10,753 nt of DNA from Pseudomonadota bacterium (GTDB taxonomy: Bacteria > Pseudomonadota > Gammaproteobacteria > Burkholderiales > Burkholderiaceae_B), in assembly GCA_023437255.1 (NCBI GenBank), contig JAEZGR010000229.1, forward strand, positions 1 to 10,753. The letters run 5' to 3'. A program made the translations under genes and the position numbers. The notes beneath the pieces were generated by a model, which saw nothing but the letters and a program-made list of their open reading frames with translations, was not told the origin of the DNA and searched no databases. Position 1 is the first letter of the stretch. Each line of letters starts with the position of its first letter. Shown here one piece after another: positions 1 to 5,340 of the stretch.

Positions 1-230
1 CGCTGACACCCGAATGGAGCGGTCTGCTAAAGGATGATGTCCTGGCACGACTGCAGCGCAATGAGCCGGCGATCATGGCCACACTGAGTCGGGAATTCGA
101 ACGGGTATTGATCTCTGCGGCGCTGGATCACTGCCGTGGCCGGCGAGTCGAGGCGGCACATCGCCTGGGCATCGGCCGCAACACCCTTACACGCAAGTGC
201 AGCGAGCTGGGCATCGGCGGCGACGAATAA
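1..230 (+). CDS. ntrC: Nitrogen regulation response regulator NtrC (NR-I), C-terminal fragment
   Basis: The gene is cut by the left window edge; the reading frame starts at position 3 and gives 75 residues before a TAA stop at 228-230. What is visible is the output end: a helix region (SREFERVLISAALDHCRG) followed by a Fis-type helix-turn-helix (RRVEAAHRLGIGRNTLTRK). This is the arrangement at the C terminus of NtrC/GlnG, the sigma-54-dependent activator phosphorylated by NtrB under nitrogen limitation, which binds enhancers of glnA and ammonium or amino-acid uptake genes. The receiver and AAA+ domains lie outside, so another Fis-family sigma-54 activator cannot be fully excluded, although the wording of the helix is close to NtrC. 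It converges on fbpC, with only 9 bases between the stop codons. Confidence 0.83.
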   Translation, partial: LTPEWSGLLKDDVLARLQRNEPAIMATLSREFERVLISAALDHCRGRRVEAAHRLGIGRNTLTRKCSELGIGGDE

Positions 231-246
231 CTGCGTATGTTATTCG
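224..246. repeat. Inverted repeat spanning both convergent stop codons
   Basis: CGAATAAC (224-231) and GTTATTCG (239-246) form a perfect 8-bp inverted repeat with a 7-base loop (TGCGTAT). The left arm carries the ntrC stop TAA and the right arm carries the fbpC stop (TTA on the plus strand). No run of T follows on either side, so it is not a canonical intrinsic terminator. It could weakly end transcription or shield the 3' ends of both mRNAs; that is inference. Confidence 0.55.
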
Positions 247-1028
247 GCTGCGAGCCCACGCTGGTAGGCCTGCGCCCGTTGCGCCATCAGCATTTCGCGT
301 TTGATGAAGTCTGCCACAAAGGGTGTGGCCGGCGCATGATGCAGCGCGTACGGGGTGTCCCACTGCACGATATTGCCGGCCTGCATGATGCCGATGCGGT
401 CGGCAATGGCGAAGGCCTCGGCCTGGTTGTGGGTCACGAGCAGTGCGGTGTGCCCGGTCTTCTTCAGGATTTCACGCAGCTCGAACGCGAGACGCTCTCG
501 CGTGTCGACGTCGAGATTCGAGAAGGGCTCATCGAGCAGCAGCAGTTCGGGTTCCGGCGCGAGCGCACGAGCCAGTGCGACACGCTGCTGCTGCCCACCT
601 GAAAGCTCATGGGGGAAACGGTGCCGGGCGTCGTACAGGCCGACCAGATCCAATAGCTCGCGCACCCGGTTCTCGCGCCGGGTTTTCTCCCAGCGGCGCA
701 GACCGAAGGCGACATTGCCTTCGACGTTCAGGTGAGGGAAGAGGGCGTAGTCCTGGAACATCATGCCCACCTGCCTGTCTTGCGGCTCGACCATGTGGTC
801 GGCGCTGGAAAGCAGCTTGCCCGCCAGGCGGATGGTTCCTGCGCGCAGCGGCTCGAAGCCGGCCACCGCACGCAAAATGGTGGTCTTGCCGCAGCCCGAC
901 GACCCCAGCAGGCAGCCGATGTGGCCGCGCTTCAGGCCCAGGCTCAGGTCGTTCACGACGGGTACGAGGCCTTCCGGCGTGTCGTAGGCCAGCGTAACGT
1001 GGTCCAGGCGGAGCAATTCTTCAGTCAT
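240..1028 (-). CDS. fbpC: Ferric-iron ABC transporter, ATP-binding protein (short form)
   Basis: This 262-residue protein is the ATPase subunit that powers periplasmic Fe3+ import with FbpB. Visible motifs are Walker A GSSGCGKTT (42-50), Q-loop Q92 in FQDYALFPH, the signature LSGGQQQ (142-148), Walker B LLLLDEP (162-168), the D-loop SNLD and the switch histidine H200 in LLVTHNQAEA. The family assignment rests on the neighbouring iron-binding protein and the SfuB-type permease; the ATPase alone would only say 'importer ATPase'. FbpC/SfuC proteins are usually about 345-350 residues with a C-terminal TOBE-like regulatory domain. Here the protein stops about 20 residues after the nucleotide-binding domain, so that domain is absent. 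It begins 1 base after the fbpB stop, with no clear Shine-Dalgarno sequence, which suggests translational coupling. Confidence 0.88.
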   Translation of the reverse strand: MTEELLRLDHVTLAYDTPEGLVPVVNDLSLGLKRGHIGCLLGSSGCGKTTILRAVAGFEPLRAGTIRLAGKLLSSADHMVEPQDRQVGMMFQDYALFPHLNVEGNVAFGLRRWEKTRRENRVRELLDLVGLYDARHRFPHELSGGQQQRVALARALAPEPELLLLDEPFSNLDVDTRERLAFELREILKKTGHTALLVTHNQAEAFAIADRIGIMQAGNIVQWDTPYALHHAPATPFVADFIKREMLMAQRAQAYQRGLAAE

Positions 1029-1029
1029 G

Positions 1030-2802
1030 TCAGTAAGCAGGTTTCAGCTGTGTGCGCGCCAGCAGCACTACGGGCAGCAACCCGGCCAGCACGATCGCCA
1101 GCGCAGCAACGGCCCCTTCCTCATAGGTTCCCCGCGCCGCCTCGGCATACAGCCAGGTGGCGAGTGTCTCGAAGCCGGCCGGCCGCAGCAACAAAGTGGC
1201 CGGCAGTTCCTTCATGGCATCGACAAACACCAACAGGCCCGCCGCACCGATGGCAGGCCGCAGTAACGGCAGGTGAATGCGGCGCAACGTGCCGGCGGGG
1301 GTTTCGCCCAGCAGTCGGGCCGCCTGTTCGAGCGAAGGCGGAATGCGTGCCAGGCCACTTTCCATGCCTCCGACCGAAATGGCCAGGAAGCGGATCACGT
1401 AGCCGCATACAAGCGCCCCCACTGAGCCCATGAGCCAGAGGCCGGGGTCTGCGCCGGTCATGCGGCTCCAGATCGTGGAGAGCAGCCCGTCAAAGGCAAT
1501 GAGGGGCGTCAGAAGGCCGATTGCCAGCACCGTACCGGGAATGGCGTAGCCGCTGGTGGCGATGCGTGCGCAGGCCCGGGCCAGGGTGGGGCGGTCTGAA
1601 TGGCGTACAGAGCGGGACGCCCAGGCGGCAACCAGCCCGCACAGCAGGGTGAAGAAGGTGGCCAGTAGCGCCACCTTGAGCGTATTGAACGCGCTGGCCA
1701 GCAACTGATCGGACACGCTGCCCGCCAGCGTCAGGTGTTTGATGGTTTCGCTGCACAGGTACAGGGCGGGCGCTACAAAGCCGATGACGACCGGTGCCCA
1801 GCCGAGCGCGGCGGCACCGGCGGCATGCAGACCGTGCAACTGACGCGGTTGAACCGGGCGGGCGCGCAGATTCGACGCGTAGCGCTGACGCTTGCGGCCA
1901 CGGCGCTCGAGCATGACCAGCAACGCCACCATGGCAAGCATGGCCAGCGCGATCTGTGCGGCGCCCGCCAGGTCATTGCGGGTGACCCAGGTGGTGTAGA
2001 CGGAAACCGTGAGCGTCTGCACGCCCAGGAACTCGGAGGCGCCGATGTCATTCAGCGCCTCTAGCAACGCAAGGCTGACCCCGACTGCAATGGCGGGGCG
2101 GGCCATGGGCAGGGCAACCCTGAGAAATACCCCTCGGCCGGACTCACCCAGAATGCGCGCGGCCTCGAGAAGGCTGGCCGCCTGGGTGGCGAACATGATG
2201 CGCGTGCTCAGATACACGTAGGGGTAGAGCACGAATCCCAGCAGTACGATCGCCCCGGGCAGTGATCGCAGATCGGGAAGGCGAAACTCACGCGGGCTGG
2301 AATAGCCCAGCATCTCGCGTATGAATGACTGCACCGGGCCGATCGGGTGCAGGATATCGAGATAGGCGAACGCCACGATGTAGGTGGGCACGGCCAGGGG
2401 TAGAAGGAGCGCCCATGACAGAATGGATCGCCCGGGAAAGCGGTAAGCCGTGATGAGCCAGGCCGCCCCGACGCCCAGCGCCGTCACGAGCACGGCAACC
2501 CCGGCCAACAGCAGGCTGGTGTTCAGAAACGCCAGAGGCAGAACGTGATCGAGCAGATGGCGCCAGTGGTCGAAAGACCCTTGCGATGCATACCACAGCA
2601 GGGTGGCCAGGGGTGCCAATACGCCGGCGGCAATGAGCACTGCCCCTGCGAGCCAGGGCGTGCCGGCTTCGGTCGCCAGAAAAGACTTGAGCCGGCGAGC
2701 TCGGTGGGCAACCGGCCCACCGGCAGCCCGTGCGGCCCCGGTAGAACCCGCCGACGGGCGGGCGATGGATGGGGTGTCAGTTGTTGAAGCCAACCTTATC
2801 AA
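1030..2802 (-). CDS. fbpB: Ferric-iron ABC transporter permease, fused double-domain FbpB/SfuB type
   Basis: The 590-residue inner-membrane protein contains two homologous permease halves, as is usual for FbpB/SfuB. Each half carries a cytoplasmic EAA loop that contacts the ATPase: EAARILGESGRG...LPMARPAI near residues 213-238 and EQAARLLGETPAG...LPLLRPAI near 492-518. Hydrophobic segments begin around 50-70 and 92-118, and a polar linker rich in Arg (about 299-325) separates the halves. Residues 1-48 are an Ala/Arg/Gly/Ser-rich, non-membrane N terminus. The start used is TTG (2800-2802), which overlaps the end of fbpA by 26 bp; an AGGAAG sequence lies 12 bases upstream, a long spacing. A second TTG three codons later is the only other start candidate I see before the first membrane segment. 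There is no ATG or GTG in that stretch, so the exact start is uncertain. Confidence 0.9.
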   Translation of the reverse strand: MIRLASTTDTPSIARPSAGSTGAARAAGGPVAHRARRLKSFLATEAGTPWLAGAVLIAAGVLAPLATLLWYASQGSFDHWRHLLDHVLPLAFLNTSLLLAGVAVLVTALGVGAAWLITAYRFPGRSILSWALLLPLAVPTYIVAFAYLDILHPIGPVQSFIREMLGYSSPREFRLPDLRSLPGAIVLLGFVLYPYVYLSTRIMFATQAASLLEAARILGESGRGVFLRVALPMARPAIAVGVSLALLEALNDIGASEFLGVQTLTVSVYTTWVTRNDLAGAAQIALAMLAMVALLVMLERRGRKRQRYASNLRARPVQPRQLHGLHAAGAAALGWAPVVIGFVAPALYLCSETIKHLTLAGSVSDQLLASAFNTLKVALLATFFTLLCGLVAAWASRSVRHSDRPTLARACARIATSGYAIPGTVLAIGLLTPLIAFDGLLSTIWSRMTGADPGLWLMGSVGALVCGYVIRFLAISVGGMESGLARIPPSLEQAARLLGETPAGTLRRIHLPLLRPAIGAAGLLVFVDAMKELPATLLLRPAGFETLATWLYAEAARGTYEEGAVAALAIVLAGLLPVVLLARTQLKPAY

Positions 2803-3826
2803 CCAGCTCGCTGGCTTCCTTGCGATGTTTGGCGATCTCGGTCAGAGGCAGGGGGTCGATGACCAGTTCGCCGAAGCTGGCCACCACCGGATCAAGCTCG
2901 ACGCCTTTTTTCACCGGATACTCGTAGTTGGCCTTGGCGTACATGCTCTGCGCCTTGTCGGAGACGAGGTACTCAAGCAGCTTGACCGCGTCTTCGCGAT
3001 TCGGCGCATGTTTTGCGACCGCCGCACCCGAAATATTGACGTGCGTGCCGCGGCTCTTGTCGTTGGCGAAAACGGGCCGGACCACCTTGATGGCTTCGCC
3101 CCACTTGTGGGCATCGCTGCCGGGCTCGGAGTTTTTCATGCGACCCACATAATAGGCGTTGGCAATGCCGATGTCGCAGATGCCACCCAGGATATCACGG
3201 GCCACGTCGCGGTCGCCGCCGGCGGCCTTGCGCCCCAGATTGTTCTTGAGATTGCGCAGCCAGTCTTCAGTGGCTTCGAGGCCGTTGTGCGCGATCATGG
3301 CCGCGATGAGTGCTGTGTTGTAGGGGTGCTGACCCGAGCGAATGCAGACCTTGCCCTTCCAGCGAGGATCGGCGAACGCTTCGTAGGTGATGGCGCTGAC
3401 ATCGAGGTCGGTGGCCACGTAGGCGACACGGTCGCGCAGCGACAGGGTGAACCACTGGTTGTCGGTGCCGCGCAGATGCTCGGGGATCGCCTCACGAAGC
3501 ACTGCTGAGTCGACCGGCTGCGTGACACCGGCCTCGACCAGATCGAGCAGGTTGCCGATATCCACGGTCATGAGCACGTCGGCAGGAGACTTGTCACCTT
3601 CGGCCTTGACCCGTTCGATCAGACCGTCTTTTACGAACACGGTGTTCACCTTCACACCGGTGTCTTTGGTGAACTCATCAAGCAGCGGCTGGATCAGGCG
3701 CGGTTCGCGCGTGGTATACAGACTCACTTCCTGAGCCGATACACTGAACGCCATGCCGGACAGCATGACGGACCCCGCCAAAAGGGCGGTACTCAGTATC
3801 GGGCGCCGTACGGGCTTGAATTGCAT
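2777..3826 (-). CDS. fbpA: Ferric-iron ABC transporter, periplasmic Fe3+-binding protein
   Basis: This 349-residue protein binds Fe3+ in the periplasm and delivers it to FbpB/FbpC. A Sec signal peptide is clear: basic MQFKPVRRP, a hydrophobic core (10-28), and probable cleavage after SVSA at residue 31, leaving a mature start QEVSLYTTR. The adjacent tyrosines Y225-Y226 in GIANAYYVGRM match the paired iron-ligand tyrosines of FbpA/FutA proteins. Y37 in SLYTTR lies where FutA-type proteins place another ligand tyrosine. Other family-like segments are ADVLMTVDIGNL (82-93) and SGAAVAKHAPNREDAVKLLEYL (266-287). The ATG at 3824-3826 has AGGAGA six bases upstream. It is the first gene of the fbpABC operon, with a Fur-like box in its promoter. 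A sulfate or other anion-binding relative is unlikely given the tyrosine pair. Confidence 0.92.
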   Translation of the reverse strand: MQFKPVRRPILSTALLAGSVMLSGMAFSVSAQEVSLYTTREPRLIQPLLDEFTKDTGVKVNTVFVKDGLIERVKAEGDKSPADVLMTVDIGNLLDLVEAGVTQPVDSAVLREAIPEHLRGTDNQWFTLSLRDRVAYVATDLDVSAITYEAFADPRWKGKVCIRSGQHPYNTALIAAMIAHNGLEATEDWLRNLKNNLGRKAAGGDRDVARDILGGICDIGIANAYYVGRMKNSEPGSDAHKWGEAIKVVRPVFANDKSRGTHVNISGAAVAKHAPNREDAVKLLEYLVSDKAQSMYAKANYEYPVKKGVELDPVVASFGELVIDPLPLTEIAKHRKEASELVDKVGFNN

Positions 3827-3832
3827 CTGGGT

Positions 3833-3838
3833 TCTCCT
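3833..3838 (-). promoter_or_regulatory. Ribosome binding site of fbpA
   Basis: Read on the minus strand, AGGAGA lies six bases before the fbpA ATG. This is a near-ideal Shine-Dalgarno sequence and supports the chosen start. Confidence 0.8.
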
Positions 3839-3880
3839 GGCGTGGGCGAGGCCACGGACGAAAAGTTGTCAGGGAGTTGC

Positions 3881-3886
3881 ATTATA
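3881..3886 (-). promoter_or_regulatory. -10 box of the fbpA promoter
   Basis: The minus strand reads a perfect TATAAT here, 54 bases before the fbpA start codon. The expected transcription start is near 3874, giving a leader of about 47 bases. No good TTGACA-like -35 element is present at 16-18 bases, so the promoter may need an activator. The box is 3 bp from the Fur-like site, as expected for a Fur-repressed promoter. Confidence 0.6.
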
Positions 3887-3889
3887 GAA

Positions 3890-3904
3890 TAATAATGATT
3901 CTCA
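3890..3904. promoter_or_regulatory. Fur-box-like operator in the fbpA promoter
   Basis: The minus strand reads TGAGAATCATTATTA. Against the 7-1-7 Fur consensus TGATAATNATTATCA it matches 12 of the 14 specified positions. It lies in the spacer between the expected -35 region and the TATAAT box (about -30 to -16), so Fe2+-Fur binding would block RNA polymerase. Fur repression of fbp/sfu-type ferric iron importers is established in other bacteria; binding at this site is inferred from sequence only. Confidence 0.7.
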
Positions 3905-3913
3905 GTAGCCGAT

Positions 3914-3934
3914 CCGGGCGAACTTTCCGCCCGG
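3914..3934. repeat. GC-rich inverted repeat between the Fur-like and FNR-like boxes
   Basis: CCGGGCG (3914-3920) and CGCCCGG (3928-3934) are a perfect 7-bp inverted repeat with a 7-base spacer. It is centred near -50 relative to the predicted fbpA start. No T run follows on either strand and no gene ends here, so it is unlikely to be a terminator. It may be an operator for a dimeric regulator, or chance in GC-rich DNA. Confidence 0.35.
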
Positions 3935-3937
3935 GAT

Positions 3938-3951
3938 TTGATCCAGATTAA
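3938..3951. promoter_or_regulatory. FNR/Anr-box-like palindrome
   Basis: TTGATCCAGATTAA matches the FNR/Anr consensus TTGATNNNNATCAA at 9 of 10 fixed positions. It sits within a longer imperfect dyad, ATTTGATCCAGATTAAAT (3936-3953). The centre is about 70.5 bp upstream of the predicted fbpA transcription start, close to the -71.5 spacing known for class I FNR activation. It is also upstream of fpr on the other strand, so either gene could be the target. No regulator gene of this family is in the window. Confidence 0.4.
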
Positions 3952-3963
3952 ATAAGAGGGAAA

Positions 3964-3991
3964 CCACAGCGCAGCCCTTACGCGCCTGTGG
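3964..3991. repeat. Imperfect inverted repeat upstream of fpr
   Basis: CCACAGCGC (3964-3972) can pair with GCG-C-CTGTGG (3982-3991), giving nine base pairs with one bulged C and a 9-base loop. It lies upstream of fpr and before a weak TATAAG hexamer (4000-4005). Its role, operator or leader hairpin, is unknown. I could not identify a convincing fpr promoter; another -10 candidate is TAAAAT at 4028-4033. Confidence 0.3.
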
Positions 3992-4082
3992 CATATCCTT
4001 ATAAGCAAGAGATTGGTCGCAATCCGGTAAAATTGCCGATCTTCGCGCTTCTCTTCCCATTCCGTTCTTTTCAGAAAGGCTC

Positions 4083-4859
4083 ATGGCAGCATTCAATACC
4101 GAAAAAGTTCTCAGCGTGCATCACTGGAACGACACGCTTTTTTCATTCACCACGACGCGCGATGCCGCCCTTCGCTTCCATAACGGTCACTTCGTCATGA
4201 TCGGGCTTGAGGTGGAAGGCAAGCCTCTGATGCGGGCTTACAGTATTGCCAGCGCCAACTACGAGGAACAACTCGAGTTCCTGAGCATCAAGGTGCCCAA
4301 CGGCCCCCTGACTTCGCGTCTGCAGCATCTGCAGCCCGGCGACTCTATCCTGATGAGCCGCAAGCCCGTCGGCACCCTGATCGTCGACGACCTGTTGCCG
4401 GGCAAGAATCTGTACCTGTTTGCCACGGGTACCGGCCTGGCTCCGTTCATGAGCATCATCAAAGACCCCGACGTCTACGAACGGTTCGAAAAGGTGGTGT
4501 TGATCCACGGGGTGCGCTACAAGAGCGAGCTGGCATATCACGATTACATTCGTGACGAACTGCCCAGCAACGAATACTTCGGTGAGTTCGTGCGCGACAA
4601 GCTGATCTACTACCCCACGGTCACGCGCGAACCCTTCCGCAACGAAGGCCGCATCACCAAGCTCATCGAAACCGGCAAACTGTTCGAAGACATTGGTCTG
4701 CCGCCGCTCGATCCGAGCCGCGACCGTGCCATGATCTGCGGCAGCCCCGCCATGCTCGCCGACATTTCGAATCTGCTCGACGAGCGCGGCTTCAAGATTT
4801 CCGCCGGGGTGGGTCAGCCGGGCGATTACGTCATTGAGCGGGCATTCGTCGAGAAGTAA
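4083..4859 (+). CDS. fpr: Ferredoxin/flavodoxin-NADP+ reductase (bacterial FPR)
   Basis: The 258-residue cytoplasmic FAD enzyme moves electrons between NADPH and ferredoxin or flavodoxin. The FAD-binding beta-barrel domain has RAYSIAS (51-57) and VPNGPLTSRL (71-80). The NADP-binding domain has ATGTGLAPF (114-122), IHGVR (141-145) and CGSPAML (219-225). The short C-terminal tail ending FVEK is typical of bacterial FPRs, not of plant-type enzymes. Length agrees with the family (about 250-260). The ATG is preceded by AGAAAGG with a short spacing. It is divergent from fbpA across 256 bp, so the two may share regulatory sites. In other bacteria FPR feeds iron-sulfur assembly, superoxide or oxidative-stress defence and iron release from bacterioferritin; which of these applies here is inference from the iron and stress context. 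Confidence 0.93.
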   Translation: MAAFNTEKVLSVHHWNDTLFSFTTTRDAALRFHNGHFVMIGLEVEGKPLMRAYSIASANYEEQLEFLSIKVPNGPLTSRLQHLQPGDSILMSRKPVGTLIVDDLLPGKNLYLFATGTGLAPFMSIIKDPDVYERFEKVVLIHGVRYKSELAYHDYIRDELPSNEYFGEFVRDKLIYYPTVTREPFRNEGRITKLIETGKLFEDIGLPPLDPSRDRAMICGSPAMLADISNLLDERGFKISAGVGQPGDYVIERAFVEK

Positions 4860-4892
4860 GGCTTGTTGATTCTGGCTATAGCCGCGTACACT

Positions 4893-4906
4893 TTGATAGC
4901 AATCAT
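4893..4906. promoter_or_regulatory. FNR/Anr-box-like palindrome upstream of ridA
   Basis: TTGATAGCAATCAT matches TTGATNNNNATCAA at 9 of 10 fixed positions. The centre is only about 35 bases before the ridA ATG, too close for class II activation of ridA. If functional it would more probably act as a repressor site. It overlaps TTGATA, which on its own resembles a -35 hexamer. A weak upstream promoter candidate is TTGATT (4866-4871) with TACACT (4887-4892), spacer 15. A palindrome, GGCTATAGCC (4874-4883), lies between them. Confidence 0.3.
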
Positions 4907-4934
4907 TAACTTTCGCTAATCAAGGATATCGCTC

Positions 4935-5321
4935 ATGGCCAAGGAAATCATACATACCGACAACGCTCCGGCAGCGGTGGGCCCGTATTCCCAGGCGACC
5001 GCCGTCAGCGGTGGTCGCACTATCTATCTGTCGGGCCAGATCGGCCTCGAACCTGGCACCGGTGAACTGGTGTCCGAAAACTTCGAGGGGCAGGTGCGCC
5101 AGGCCTTTGCCAACATGAAGGCCGTGATCGAAGCCGCCGGCGGCACACTCGACAACATCGTGAAGCTCACGCTGTTCCTGACCGACCTGAGCAAGTTCGG
5201 CAGCGCCAACGCCATCATGGCCGACATCATTCCGCAGCCTTACCCCGCGCGCTCCACGATCGGTGTAGCCGCGTTGCCCAAGGGCGCCCAGTTCGAAGTC
5301 GAAGCCATCATCGTCGTGTAA
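4935..5321 (+). CDS. ridA: RidA-family enamine/imine deaminase (YjgF/YER057c/UK114)
   Basis: The 128-residue protein has the length of the whole family. RidA trimers in the cytoplasm hydrolyse reactive 2-aminoacrylate and related imines released by PLP enzymes such as threonine dehydratase, and so protect other PLP enzymes. Family marks are NAPAAVGPYSQA (10-21, with Y18), YLSGQIGLEPGTGEL (31-45), the substrate-binding arginine R106 in PARSTIGVAALPKG, and E122 in FEVEAI near the C terminus. R106 is the equivalent of E. coli R105, which defines the active RidA subfamily. AAGGA lies eight bases before the ATG. It is followed after 19 bp by recG and is probably the first gene of a ridA-recG-oxyR transcript. 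Confidence 0.93.
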   Translation: MAKEIIHTDNAPAAVGPYSQATAVSGGRTIYLSGQIGLEPGTGELVSENFEGQVRQAFANMKAVIEAAGGTLDNIVKLTLFLTDLSKFGSANAIMADIIPQPYPARSTIGVAALPKGAQFEVEAIIVV

Positions 5322-5340
5322 CGCGGCGGGGCACGTACCC

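Noticed and set aside
2603..3508. Long plus-strand open frame (301 codons) opposite fbpB/fbpA
   Set aside because: It lies fully antisense to genes with clear motifs, has no recognisable domain or ribosome site, and long antisense frames are common in GC-rich DNA.
4876..4899. OxyR-type ATAG/CTAT elements upstream of ridA
   Set aside because: The half sites are 16 bases apart instead of 7 and the other two quarter elements are missing.
4893..4920. Sigma-70 promoter TTGATA with GCTAAT before ridA
   Set aside because: Spacing is acceptable, but the start would fall near 4927, after the ribosome binding site (4922-4926), so it could not make a normally translated ridA message.
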